A stretch of DNA of 64,000 nt from Macrobrachium rosenbergii (Eukaryota; Arthropoda; Malacostraca; Decapoda; Palaemonidae). Position 1 is the stretch's first letter. Every line of letters starts with the position of its first letter. The notes beneath the pieces were generated by a model that had not been told where the DNA came from, did no database searches, and saw nothing but the letters and a program-made list of their open reading frames with translations. The translations under genes and the position numbers were made by a program. Of the stretch, positions 27,806 to 39,504 are shown piece after piece. Where the stretch lies: assembly GCF_040412425.1 (NCBI RefSeq), contig NC_089742.1, positions 72,217,506 through 72,281,505 on the forward strand. Reading direction: 5' to 3'.

Positions 27806-28759
27806 CTAGCATGTGCTTTCATCCAGCATAGTACTAATTTTTAAAGAGAGAGAGAGTGTGTGTGTGTGGTTGTTAACGCCTGTGAGGAGAGGCGGAGATG
27901 TTTTTTCGAGTTTATGTCTGGATCGCTATTTTTCAGCTCTTTTTACATTTTATTATAGCTCTTAAATGCCACGTTAGCATTGAAGTTTTTAAGCAGACAG
28001 GGAACTTTTAAAATGATTACTTGCAATGTGTCAGTACAAGAAAGTTATTTGTTGTGTGGTTCTCAGGTGTTATTACTGTTTAAACTTTTTTTTCCGTTCT
28101 CACTGTGTCATCTAAAAATTAAAACACAAGAGACTACGGTTTACTCTCTTGTATTTTAATTTCTTGCCTATATTCCTAATAACATTAATTGTATCCATAC
28201 ATATATTCAGAGCTTTATATACAAAACGCTTAAAAATAGTGGCTTAATCAAAATAAACATGGGAAATTTTGGTGGGTTTTCTGAAAATACTAAATTTAAA
28301 ATCATCTTTATTCTGTGGACACGCAGCTCAAAAAGAAGGCGCAAATCATTTTCCATCTCCATAGCTAATATTAATGTTATCCATTCTTTTAGTCCATTAA
28401 GGAATGTGTTTACTTTATCGTTACCTAGCCAAATACAAATTAGGTCGCCATTGTATCCAGTGTACATTTTTGTAATAATGTTTCATAATTATTAATATAT
28501 TTTTTTTAAGTGACAGATTCGTTTTTGTTGATGATGATAACTTTTCATTATTGCCAACAGATAAAGCACAATTCGATCCTTACTCCTTCCTCCCCCATTT
28601 CCTCCTGACACAGTTGGTTTACTTGCTTGATTATAAGTGCATTTGTTATTGTGCTGAATATCACTCTGATAAAGTTGCTTTCGTGGTTGTTTTAGCTGGG
28701 AACATTTTGGTATCTTTTCTTTTATGTTAATCATTATCATCGCCTCCAACACCTCTTGA
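27805..28759. other. No recognisable gene
   Basis: Nothing beyond a short (GT)n near 27855. ORFs on both strands at 28207-28495 overlap each other and lack domains. Confidence 0.4.
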
Positions 28760-29430
28760 CTCAGGGGTCCTTTATGAAATTCCACCACTCACGTCTTTCT
28801 TGTGCTTGGTCTTCCACCAGTCTCCACTCACCTCCGTTCTGTCTTCTCATTGTTTTTATCCATGTAGGGTTGGGTCTTAGTCCTTATTGTGGTGCTCACA
28901 GGAGCCTGACTGACACGATTACGTAATAGTCTCCCAGTGATTATGTGAAAGACACGTCCAAGCCGTGCCCTTTCACAATTATCTCATCGACAAATGGAGC
29001 TCCCATAATTTCCCATGTGGTATCATGTCCCAGTGTCCTACCATCGGACTCCTAATGTTCGGAGAGTTTTATTTTCAGATCAACAAAACCTTTTAGGTAA
29101 ACGTTGATTGTCATACCACGATACGTGTCCGTATAGCATTATTTATGATCTAAATTTTGTGTGCACTTTGTCTATTTGATCTCCAAATTTTATCCATCTT
29201 ACCCATAGTTTGCTTTTTCTTAGCCTTTCACAAAGCTCCAGATTAAGAGAATCAGTACTGGATATAAGATTCAGATTTTGCCTTTTCAATCCTTTTTCCA
29301 TCTGATGTTATTTCACTTCCTTGTACTTGAAGTCCTCACTATTCCTGATTTTTGTAGATTCATTTTGAGTCCCATCTCTCCGCATATACCGTATAATGTA
29401 TTTTATGGAGCAAGCTTTGTAGACTTCTTT
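28760..29430 (-). pseudogene. Probable LINE RT C-terminal remnant
   Basis: The minus strand carries degenerate blocks resembling the RT thumb and post-RT region of an RTE/L2-like LINE: MGLKMNLQKSGIVRTSS near 29335-29385; MGKMDKIWRSNRQSAH near 29170-29220; and an R-rich tract with GRLLRNRVSQAP near 28880-28930. Frames change repeatedly. Each block alone is weak; their order and spacing make a LINE the best explanation. Confidence 0.45.
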
Positions 29431-29567
29431 TTTATTATAAGACATGGGAAGGGCAAGCAACGGAAGTGAAATAACATTCCCCTTTAGCACCCTGCTATTT
29501 ACTGCAAATTCATTTGATAAGACCCAGTCGACATTAATTTTCCATTTACTTCGTTCATGGATAATTG

Positions 29568-29830
29568 CAACTACTAAGGGATTCAGAGCCGATGAAACAC
29601 GTTTTTTGGCAACACCTTTTTATCAAAGCATCGGATAAAGGTGAAAGTTGGCAAGTGTATATTTCATAACCCTACCTAATTTTTGCCATAATTATTTAGT
29701 ACCTAAGTTCAATACGTTCTGGTACTTATCATAGTAAAAGTTTCCTATGCCAGAGCCATCAAAATTGCAGGTAAGGGTTTTGAACACAATAGTGACGTTA
29801 ACGTATGACGTCATGAGGCTCCACCCACAG
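29568..29830 (+). repeat. Left arm of an inverted repeat pair
   Basis: About 260 bp matching the complement of 31145-31408 along the whole length at roughly 75-80% by eye. Shared words include ACTACTAAGGGATTCAGAGC, GATAAAGGTGAAAGTTGG, AACCCTACCTAATTT, TACCTAAGTTCAATAC and GTCATGAGGCTC. Confidence 0.85.
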
Positions 29831-30191
29831 TGAAGAGAAGTTTTCATATGGGGAAAAGTCCCTTCACTGTGGCTCTGACAACTTGCTGATGACATATTCA
29901 CTATTTGATATTAGCAAGGCCAAGAGAAAGAGAAGGTCTGCTCACTTCCCCCCAAAACCCCCATGTAGGCGGAGCTTTGTCTGCCTCCTTATTGTGTCAG
30001 CAGGTGAATTGCCGTAATGATCAGGTACCTCTAAAATACGTCATCGCCTACGTAGGCTAATTACCCCAATTGGGTAGACCTTGTCTCTCTTGGCCTTGGA
30101 TATTTTAGTACCCATCCTAGACTTCGGCGATATCAATGATGGCGAGCAGGATTTGTCATCGTCCCCTCGATTGCATTATCATTCTCAATAA

Positions 30192-30192
<1 letters not shown>

Positions 30193-30234
<42 letters not shown>
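30193..30234. repeat. (ATT)n microsatellite
   Basis: ATT tract of about 42 bp. Confidence 0.98.
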
Positions 30235-30759
30235 TTGTGGAGGTTTCATTGCAACTTCCACAGCAGTTGTTGGGTCTAAGTTGTTAGCTTGGAATTCTTC
30301 CATTTTCTTGATGTTCGTATTGTTTCTACTTTACAAATAATGCAATGTATGTAATTCATCCACATAATGTACCAGTCTATAGCTCATTTGTTAGATCTAC
30401 ATCTATTCAGGGCGGGAATACAAGAAGACAACCTGTTTTGTTTCACCTCAGGTTTTGACACTATAGCCTTCTATTTGCAGCAAGTCAGGAGTGGTCACTA
30501 GAAGTAAAATTCAAATGAAAAACAATGATACCTCATTTCCCTCAATTGTTAGAGGTGTAAAGGTCAACGCCATTGTTTTATTTCAGTTAATGTAACCTAC
30601 TTAATGTCAGTCAAATTTAACACGATTTCTATTGATATGCATGGAAAGAAAAATATATTAAAATCAGTTCGAATGAGGAACATACTGTTATAATCATTGT
30701 GTTTTAACAAAAATGCGTTAGATGCACAAATAAAACTTCTAACACTGTACATAATTTAT

Positions 30760-31070
30760 TTACAAAATATCTTCACCGTCACTCTCGAGGAAGAGGTCAT
30801 CATCCCCATCCTCATCGTCACTAGCGATGTCAGTGATGACTGGTTCCACGCTCTCATGGATATTGTCCGACTTCCAGTACTCCTCCTCAAAATGACATAA
30901 TAGTCTAACAGCCCCTTCCCACACTTCTGGGGCAGCCAAGTAACCATTACACACTACAGAAATAATTACGTATTCACGCTACAGTAAATCTTGCCATGGG
31001 TTTTCTCGCTCGTATACAAAGTGGCAAGCCATAGCACAAATGCAGTCTTGCAACCACTGGGACAATTCCA
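30760..31070 (-). CDS. Unrecognised acidic-tailed ORF, probably a fragment
   Basis: On the minus strand, 30760-30954 encodes 64 codons ending in an acidic tail (DIASDDEDGDDD then LFLESDGEDIL) and containing a W/F-rich stretch (EVWEGAVRLLCHFEEEYW). Upstream in the same direction, the complement of about 30980-31070 reads DMELSQWLQDCICAMACHF and VYERENPWQDLL, so a longer coding trace interrupted by a stop is likely. It lies between the arms at 29568-29830 and 31145-31408, which suggests it was cargo or the C-terminus of a protein carried by that element. I do not recognise the family. It could also be chance coding in an AT-poor patch. Confidence 0.35.
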
Positions 31071-31144
31071 TATCCTGCTGGCCATTATCGAATTTGTTTG
31101 AAACCAAGACTGTGTAAGCATATCCATTTACCTCCTACCTGGTG

Positions 31145-31408
31145 GATGGGCAGAGCCTCATGACATCACATAATGTTTATGTCACGAGTTGTTTTTGGAT
31201 CCTTGTTTGTAATTTTCTCAGTTCCGGCATCAGCGACTTCATTTTACTCTATAAATATCAAAAGTATTGAACTTAGGTACGAGTAATACTTGCAGAAATT
31301 AGGTAGGGTTGTAAAATACACTTACCAACTTTCACCTTTATCCAATGCTTTGGTAAAAAGTTGTTGCCGAAAAACTGTTTCATTGGCTCTGAATCCCTTA
31401 GTAGTTTG
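31145..31408 (-). repeat. Right arm of an inverted repeat pair
   Basis: Inverted relative of 29568-29830. The two may be long terminal inverted repeats of one element of about 1.84 kb, or two independent insertions in opposite orientation. Confidence 0.85.
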
Positions 31409-33030
31409 CATATTTAAAAGGAATGCCACTGTAACACAAGACCTAACATGGTATTGGTCAGTGGACGCAGTCAAATGACTTCTTGTAATCAGAAAAAGCC
31501 ATCAGACTAGGATTTTTAAATTACATACACTAGGTGCAATGTCTTAGTAAAAGTATTTGACCTCTGCTGCAACTTTGCATTTTCTTATTACATGCTTTTA
31601 TTTAACTTGACTTCTGCGTCTGTCTGTCTGTCTCTGTTTGGGTCAAAACTTGTAACTAAATTTTCGACCTGTTCCCTTTGTCCGATGGACTTGAAATTTT
31701 GCATGGTTACTCAATTCCGGTGACAGTACAACCTTACATGATCAGTAGGTCAACAGTGACCCTGCAGTGACCTCTCCCAGTATCTCAGGATTTGCGTGAA
31801 ACTCTGGATTTTTTATAACTTCTTTGACTCGGTATAACTCTACGGATTTTTCAAACCTTCTTTGGCTCTATTGGATAACACGTACAATTTCGTTAGCTAC
31901 AGTCATAAATCGGTTACAATTTCTGTCAAAACTAAAACTATAAAATAAAAAAATATTGAAGTCAAAACTAGTTACTCTGTCAACTTTTTGTTGGATGCTT
32001 TTAATTGCAGCTTTGGTGTGGTGATCACTGCCAACAACTGTTCCAATGTAAATCGTGAAGTTTCTGTTTTAGTTTCGCCTTCTTGATTAATGACTATTTG
32101 ATGTATTTGGTTTCTATAATTGCTATCAGATGTCCAAGTGTGTTTATAGATGTCCATTTGTTGGAAAAAGAGTACCTCCTGTCACCATTCATTTGGAGGA
32201 CTAAAACCAATGAAAAGTCTCCCATTTTCGTCTGTGGTCTCCTGGGCCTTCCTTGCTCAAAACATCCGTACGTTCATTATTCCTACCACTTTTGCATTTA
32301 TATCACCGGCAACAATTCTTATATCACTTTATGGTATTCCTTAACATTCTGCAGTTCTGCATAAAATTCGTCTTTTTCTAGTTTTAATAAGTCAGTGGCC
32401 ATGTATCCTTTGATAAATTTGGAGTTAATATTGATTTTTTAACTGTTTAGTTCTTACTTTTGTCGATGTATATATTACAACATTTTTTACATTCATCTCG
32501 CAGCATTTACCTGTTGATGTATTGCTGTGGTTCATGTTGTGTCGTTCACGTTATATATATAACTTTATTGAATGTTATCAAGTACATTTTCGGAATTATT
32601 GAGTACCGTTCAGGTTCATTCCAGTTTTAGCTAATTTATCATAAGTTTTATTCAATTGCTACCAGTAAAGGTAAAATTTCTCTGCCTACCAATAGAAGTA
32701 CGGTTTTTGTTATTTCACTGGTTACCAATAGAAGTAAGAGATCCCCTGATATCGGTATTGCATCGATCGCTTTGCATATAGACATCCTGTTGATGTTATC
32801 GGTCGTTGCTCGTTGCATTGTCTACAGAGTCTGTTCTTGAAATCCGGTTCTGAAGCGCCAGACATTTACCTTTCTAGGAAGAGTTTTATGCTTTTGGTTC
32901 GTTTTGTTTATTTGTTTTCGTGTGGTCAGGTGAAATATGCAGTAGGTTATGTCTTGGGGAATTTTAACAGAGTAAGCCTCGTGATTGGCAACAAATTATT
33001 AGGTTTGGGGAGGGATCCGGGTTTAGGGAC
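31409..33030. other. Mostly unassigned; one probable old repeat
   Basis: About 31610-31800 (GTCTGTCTGTCTCTGTTTGG, TGATCAGTAGGTCAAC, CAGTGACCTCTCCCAG) resembles an interspersed repeat that I associate with crustacean genomes, but only one copy is present here. Small duplications (CTACCAATAGAAGTA / TTACCAATAGAAGTA) lie at 32684 and 32724. Confidence 0.35.
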
Positions 33031-33031
33031 C

Positions 33032-33032
<1 letters not shown>

Positions 33033-33089
<57 letters not shown>
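33033..33089. repeat. (GT)n microsatellite
   Basis: GT tract of about 57 bp. It creates the VCVCVC stretch inside the 148-codon plus-strand ORF at 32813-33259, which I regard as an artefact. Confidence 0.99.
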
Positions 33090-33092
<3 letters not shown>

Positions 33093-33289
33093 GGCCTTTT
33101 TTCTCGTTTTTTGGGAGAAGGGATAGTTGGAATGCTCAAGGACCCCAACAGAGAAAGCAGCCCATTACAGGAAAGGGAATTGAGAGGGAAAGAATAAACT
33201 ATGAAAGAGAAATAACAAAGAATAGCAAATTAGGTAAAAGAAATGGAGTATTAAGATAAATATACAAATTATGAAGTGAGACTCATGCC

Positions 33290-33700
33290 AGCCTACTCCG
33301 CCATTATGCATTTGCATCTAGTTTGAACTTACGAAGTTCCGAAGATTCTGCTACAGAATTAGGTAGATTATTGTACAATTTGGTCAGAGGGGAAACAAAA
33401 CTTCACTACTAGTGCGGTATTAAATCTCAGAAAAGAAAGGCAACATTAAGAACTATTTGCATATGTAATACTGCTTAGTGGATAGTATTGTCTGGGAAGA
33501 TCTGAATGCTGTACGGAGAGTGATAAGCATTGTGAAGTATACAGCACTTACTGTGAGCTGACTGAACGACGGTACCAGAGATAATATCTAGATCAAAGAT
33601 AAGAAATTTCACAGAACGTATTCACGGTGCGAGGCAACTGCTGAAGGTCAAACAGGAAAACAGTACTCACGCGAGGAAAAGTAAAAGAATTGAAACATAA
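33290..33700 (-). pseudogene. LINE ORF2 C-terminal fragment
   Basis: The minus strand reads FVSPLTKLYNNLPNSVAES and SELRKFKLDANA near 33306-33404. Upstream, EYCFPVWPSAVASH lies near 33635-33680, with a central degenerate region containing ISGTVVQSA. This is the characteristic C-terminus of a decapod non-LTR element (…YCPVW…RR..S…LWN.LP…S….FK…). The same stretch at DNA level (CTGAACGACGGTACCAGAGA, ATATCTAGATCAAAGATAAG) matches a repeat I recall from many decapod sequences. Several stops and frameshifts make it a dead copy. Confidence 0.7.
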
Positions 33701-34569
33701 CCCCCTTTAACTTCGTTGGCGGATATACGCTTTTATTTTATGTGAATAACTGATTTTGTACACTGTTTCCGCGATAATGAAAGAGTTAGTCCTAGAAGCA
33801 ATTTGACATTATTTTTGTAATATTGCGCTCACATTAGCTTTCAGCTTTTCGTGGTCCGAGCCTCTCCAAGTTAACTTTGATGACTTGTTAGCGATGTTGT
33901 TGACTCCTTCATTTTCTTCCATGGTTATTGAAGAACATGACCGTTCTCAAGTCACGGTTACGGTCTGATTGCAGACGTGATGCGAGTAACCGCTCAGCGC
34001 AAAGGAGCATCATTCTGAAACTTCGTGAAAATGGGATAACATTGACGTGAAAATATTAAAGTCTGTGGTCAAACAAAAGCCCTTCCATTGCGCATGGCAT
34101 TCGCCAGTTGTGTAAATATAGATTATTTACGTTACACTTGTGAATAACAGGAGCAGACGTGCCAGGTAGGGAGAACCAAAACGTCCTCGATTGTTTTTTT
34201 TTTTTTTTTTTTTTAGCACCTTCGCTCACTTTTACAAATGATAGATATTACTGATCTTGAATCTTCAGTAAAATATCGGTGTGCCAAAGTTAGTATTGTA
34301 TTTTTAAGTAGACCTTATTTTTAGGCATTACAGCCTCAAATTGATAGTGACTGACAAGAATTTTAATGGTAATAACAATGAATGTAGCAGCATAAGTAAT
34401 GATAATTTTATAAGACATTACCATATAAGTGCGTAATAATAGTCGTAATAAAATTGTTTTTGAAAATATCGTATTATGTTTGGGATGGATTGAAAAGTTT
34501 TTGTACGCCAGGTACCATTATTTTCTAGTGAAAAGTTTGTGTATTTGTGTAGACCCACAGCTGTTGTGT
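33701..34569. other. No recognisable gene
   Basis: Only a poly(T) run at about 34194-34215 stands out. Confidence 0.4.
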
Positions 34570-35250
34570 CCAGGTACAGGTGTTGATGGCAGATGTTTAT
34601 CTGGCTATTAGTTTTGGTGGAAAATCTGTGTTCCGCGTGGCATTTTCATTGCTTTACAAAATTTGAATTAATTTTTGTAGGCCTATGTCCTACTCTTCTT
34701 ACTTGTGTGCGTTGCCTTATTTTTCCGGGTATTTTTTTTTCCAGTCTAATTTTTGCTCATTCACCTTTCCGTTATCTTCTTTGTGATTTTGTGCTTGCTT
34801 CATATTTTGCTCCGTTTTCAAGGCCTGTAGGCCCCCTGTGTAACTGTTTTTGCTTGTTTTTGTAACTTTGTATGTTTTCAGCGTTTTATTTTATTAATAT
34901 TCGTCATTTTTCCTGCTTATCCGTTGTCGTTTTTTCTGCTTTTACTCATCTTTTTGTGTCATGTTTACTGCTTATGTATTTTCGTGTCCATGTTTATGGT
35001 TCTCTGCGTTTCTGTGTAACTTCTTTTCTTAGTGCTTGTCTTCTTGTTCTTTCGTATTTATTTTTTCTTGTATGTTTCTCTTTTTCTTTTCTCACTATAT
35101 GGCGTAGCGTTTCCTTTGACTGTGTTGATGCCTATTGGAACTTGTTCAAGTGGAATCCCTTCCATGATCCAGGACCCGTTCCATTTGGTCTACACTCTAA
35201 CGAACTTTTTGAACATAGAGTCATTTCTGACGATGCCACATTTCCCTAAT
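34570..35250. other. Strongly T-rich/A-poor strand-asymmetric tract
   Basis: The plus strand is rich in T and G/T words and almost lacks A-runs, leaving hydrophobic plus-strand ORFs (34593-34865 and 34872-35249). The complement reads as Lys/Arg/Thr-rich (PYSEKRKRETYKKKIYERTR near 35050-35110). It may be an antisense retroelement ORF1-like or linker region; the family is not recognised. Confidence 0.3.
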
Positions 35251-35370
35251 TTCATCCATTAAATGGAAAATGGAGTAGCAGTAGCAGATTTTAAACAGGG
35301 TAATACATTGGTTATTGTTCTGTATACTCAAAATGACGACTTGAAATGTTGGAACGAAAATCAGACTTCT

Positions 35371-35520
35371 TTGCATAGTTTTGATCAAGCAGTGCAACGT
35401 ACAATTCATGCAACTCAACTATTAAAACCTAAAATATATTATCGCATATGTATGGAAGGGAAAAGCAGTACAGAAGAACTGGAAACTCCCGCTTTCAAGG
35501 ATAAGAAAGGTCAAATAGGT
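35371..35520 (+). pseudogene. HTH-like segment, copy 1 (possible transposase N-terminus)
   Basis: Within an 86-codon ORF beginning at 35263, the C-terminal part reads FDQAVQRTIHATQLL, then KIYYRICMEGKSSTEELETP and FKDKK. This resembles the small helix-turn-helix region at the N-terminus of DDE-type transposases (pattern RT..AT....TVYRI..EGK…TP.KK). A related segment occurs about 360 bp downstream. Identification is tentative and no catalytic domain follows. Confidence 0.35.
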
Positions 35521-35699
35521 TAATACCCTTAATCACTGTCGTCCTGGGTTGCCCAAAAGCAAGAGCCCACGATGGCATAAGGCCAATTTAAACTAAAACA
35601 GCAACAACATGCACGGTGTACCTTTCCTGTATGTCAATCACAGTGGAAGGCTCTCCGCGACAGCATTTGAATGCTCTAGGCCAAGAAATGATTTCCTGT

Positions 35700-35865
35700 C
35701 CACAAGTATTCCCAGTTGGAGAAGGAAAATCATGCTTAGCTTTGACCAGACAATAAAACGCACTATGGCTGAAACTAAGGTATGCAGAAGTACAGTGTAT
35801 CGCATGTGGTTCTTTGTTTAAAGAAGGTGAAAGCATTAACCATGAATTTGAAGTGCCTGATGTCT
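35700..35865 (+). pseudogene. HTH-like segment, copy 2
   Basis: Reads FDQTIKRTMAETKVCRSTVY then RMW; after a frameshift it continues LFKEGESINHEFEVPD. It parallels copy 1 (FDQ..(K/Q)RT….(T/I)YYRI/TVYRM..EG). The two copies are probably a local duplication or two exon remnants of the same element. Confidence 0.35.
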
Positions 35866-36371
35866 GAGAGAAGGAAAGAAAAAGATCGGAAATATTTGCA
35901 GATACAGATTAATTTGATCAGTACGTTTTACTGTGAAATCCCAACCCTCGGTAGCGTATTATTATTAATCGAAGGAAGCATACAGAGAATCTTAGCGCAA
36001 AGTTCAGCAATCCGGTAGGGAATTCCATACGGTGGGCTGGTTTGACCTAGACAGGATAAATAAGTAGATGTTCTCTTTATTAAGGCCATGTCTTTCTTTA
36101 AAAAAAAAATGCAAAACATTCGCATACGTGTTTCTTTTGTTTTATACGTTTCCTTATTGTAACTTTCCTTGCAATTGTTCATGTGTTTGCAGATGTTTAC
36201 ATAATAGTAAATTTGTAAATTAATTTCAAAATGCAGTTATTGGTTAATTAAAGGGTTTAAGGGGGAGAAAATAAAAAAAAAAAAAAACTTTTAAGACCGG
36301 ATTTTAATAGCCACTTTGGAGAGAGGCTGAGATTAATGGCTCCTCGTGTGTATTTAAATTGGTGTGACAGT

Positions 36372-36393
36372 AACAACAACAACAACAACAACA
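36372..36393. repeat. (AAC)n microsatellite
   Basis: Short AAC tract. Confidence 0.95.
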
Positions 36394-36531
36394 GCCATTT
36401 AAGGAAGCGTGAGATAAGTGTAAGGATAATGTATGGTAGGACTAAAATACCCGACGCTTAGATTAACGGGCTGGATTAAAAGTTTTAAAAATTCGGTGTC
36501 AGACATCTTCCTCAGCATTCTGGTTTGGATG

Positions 36532-36533
<2 letters not shown>

Positions 36534-36588
<55 letters not shown>

Positions 36589-36623
36589 CGCGCCCGCGCA
36601 GATTTTTTTTTTTTTTTTTTTTT
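36534..36623. repeat. (CT)n microsatellite followed by poly(T)
   Basis: CT tract 36534-36586, then CGCGCGCCCGCGCAGA, then a T run 36602-36623. Confidence 0.98.
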
Positions 36624-38619
36624 GTAAGTTCGGTCGCTATCTACTTGTAGAAAATTGAGTCCTTAATGATCTTAGAAATGAGTTCCTGTCGTAACTTCGA
36701 GCTGTTTTGTGTCTGGTTGTTCATTAAAGTGATCGGGATGGAAAGAGACAGGTCAAACGCTGTCAGTGAGCGGTTGTTTTCGGCCTCTTAATTTTGTGAA
36801 AATGATCATCTCTCTCGCTTAGTTTCGCGTACATCTCCCACTTTTATCAGATTGACAGGCAGTGTACTCTGTTGTGAAGGCAACTGTGATCATATTGCAA
36901 CCAGTGAATCTGATGCATATTTCAGATGCATGAATGGTATTATATATTCATTTTCAGTTTTATAAAAATGTCTTTATAGTATTGATCGTCGATAACAATA
37001 TGCTTTAAAAGTATCCACACCTTATAAAACACCTACCTTTCTTTATCGCGTTTCAGTGACATAATGTGTTCATCCTGTACGCTAAAACTTCATGTGAAAT
37101 CGAAGGAGCAAGTGCATCAACAGCTGCTGGGAATTCAGAAGCTTATCATGAGTGTTGTATATAAAGTGAATGAAGCCTAAGACAAACAACGACAAAAGAA
37201 AAGTAAACCGTGTTATTGGAGTTTCCTTTTTGGTGTTTGTTGGGGCTATCAGCAGGTAGAATCGGAAACGGTAATCTCTAGAGGGGCGAGACACGTGACT
37301 TCGGCCTTCGGCGTTGTCGCTAAAAATCTTTCCTGCTTTACTTTTGCCCCTACTTAGATACTTTTTTAATTTACTAATTAAAGAATACGAATGTTCGCTT
37401 TGAACTTGGAGATGGTAACAGTAATGGGCTTGCCAAGTAGGATGAAGCTAAATGAACCGCCTTCCTCCACACTTTCCTCTGTGCTGCTCCTTCAAGGTCA
37501 GATAACTGTAGATACGAAATATCTGAAACATGTTAAGCATCTTGATGGCGGATACCGTGCAGCCTGTCTTCCATGTTTGTAGATGCTACTTAACGAAGGG
37601 AAATGATAATGCTCCGTAACGAAGGGAAATGATAATATAAAACTTGGTCTCTTATTCGTAAAATATAATGAAGACCATTAAAGATACCGAACTGTACTTT
37701 TAACGTTGCTGTTTGACCTTGACTGGCTCGAAGGATTTTCCGTATTTGGGTTGTATTGATGTGGTTCTTTTTAACTGTTTATTCCTTGACCCCAGCTTCG
37801 TAGATACCTGAATGGCGCTCGTACTTTTTTTTTTTTTCATTGCTCTCATGGTATAATTCCTCTTACCTTATGATATCCCCCCAATGACATCATAGAATTC
37901 GGAACAGGCCATAACATCATAGCTGGAACCCTTCAGATGTTTGACCATCTCAGAGTTTGGGAAGTAATGGTAACATAGCATGGACGGACCATGTCATTGA
38001 CATAAATAATGCCTCTGGGAAGAAAGGATCTTATTTCACCACCTGCGCATACTGTTCTAAGCAGCTTCCTCAGAATGGAATGTTGCCAGTTTTTCTGAGG
38101 AAGGATCTTCAGGCGCCATTCCCAATAGCTTGAAAAATTGGCTTAAACTGGAGATAATGGTAGCCTACGTACTTTGGACACTGCTTCATAGAGCGCCGTG
38201 TCTGGGGTGACCCACCACTTCCTCCCCTTTGTTTTACCACCGCCGCGTAACCCTCCCTGTTAATTCGGGCCCCATCACGTCCTTGTAGAGGCTGCGACTT
38301 GAAAGTCATTGTATAGAAGATAGGAACTTGAATTTCGACTAGTTTTATCGGCCATTCACTCTGCAAATATCAGTTTTATGTAGTTAATTTCCATTCATCT
38401 TGTTAGGAGGTTTGCCGTTACCGGGCGAACATGTTCATTAATTCCTTTTAGTTCTCGTGACCTAGCTTGTTTTTGAGCATCTGAGCATCTCTCGGTCTTT
38501 GCCGTTCAAGTGTTTGAGTGTATTGGGCTATACTTACTTTGTACGGGATAGTGTTGTCAGTGCACCTCACTTCGTGAACTGTAGGCAATACTAAGAAGTG
38601 TCCAACCTCAATTTATTAC
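36624..38619. other. No recognisable gene
   Basis: Contains a small direct duplication (AACGAAGGGAAATGATAAT at 37593 and 37618). The 85-codon minus-strand ORF at 38109-38366 has no recognisable domain. Confidence 0.4.
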
Positions 38620-38800
38620 ACCCTTTAGTTTAATGTTGGGGTTTTCTCCCAGTTTTACCGTAGCTCCTCGTTCTTCATCTGATTCATTTCTGGATCTCTT
38701 TATTTAGCTGCCCATCTCTAGCTCCCTCTTTTTACCGTGTGAGGCGCTCAGCGGCTGAAAGTGCGTCGGTGATGGCTTTGTAGCCTGAATTTCATTGTTC
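38620..38800 (-). repeat. Dispersed repeat fragment related to 14815-15065
   Basis: Shares TGTTGGGGTTTTCTCCC, CTCAGCGGCTGAAAGTGC and TTTGTAGCCTGAATTTCAT in the same order as the copy at 14.8-15.06 kb, without the (TTA)n end. Confidence 0.6.
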
Positions 38801-39504
38801 TGTCATTCATTTATTGCATTTATCGTACTCAAGTATAGCAGTGATGGAATGGGAAGAATAAAAATAAAAGAAAGTGATTATGTAGAAGTTAGATCTGCGT
38901 GTTTTCACATAACGAAGCATATTGTAAACTCATAGATACGGGGTAGTTATCATTGTGTTATCAGGGATACCTTATTTCACGACCCCTCCCTTTTAGTCCA
39001 TTTGCCACTCTTATGATTTCCGTTGGGACCTATGAATCTTTTATAGTACGAGGTATTATGGTATATATCTAATATCCTGGTTTTTCTGAAGTATTTTAAC
39101 TAGGTTGTCCTCTTGACAATTTTGGGCAAATCCTGAAATATGCAAATCGTGGTCGCCATTATACAAAATTCAATTTTTTTCAATATCTGTAAATTTGCAA
39201 GTTAATATGTCATATCGGATGTCTATACCCATGTTTTCATAGTAAAGGATTAATATTATGTCACAAAAACAGCCATAACATGTGCAGTTTTATTTGTACA
39301 GACATTATGACAAATAAAGTTATAAAAATCTTACAACAATACATGAAATTCGACATATTTATTATTGCAAACTGTTTTTACAAGTTAAACTTATGCTTTT
39401 GTGTGTATTTTTAACTGCCAAGATACACAGCTTCATGCATCATATACATATATGTGCTCCTAATATAGAAAAATTATGTGTTTAGTTGTGTAAAGGCAAA
39501 ATAC
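38801..39504. other. No recognisable gene
   Basis: AT-rich. It is the 3' flank of the pseudogene that starts at 39505. Confidence 0.4.

Noticed and set aside
32813..33259. 148-codon plus-strand ORF
   Set aside because: It is held open across a (GT)n tract, has no recognisable domain, and lies next to a minus-strand LINE remnant.
34593..35249. Two hydrophobic ORFs that look like membrane proteins
   Set aside because: The hydrophobicity follows from T-richness of the plus strand. There is no conserved motif and no plausible start context.
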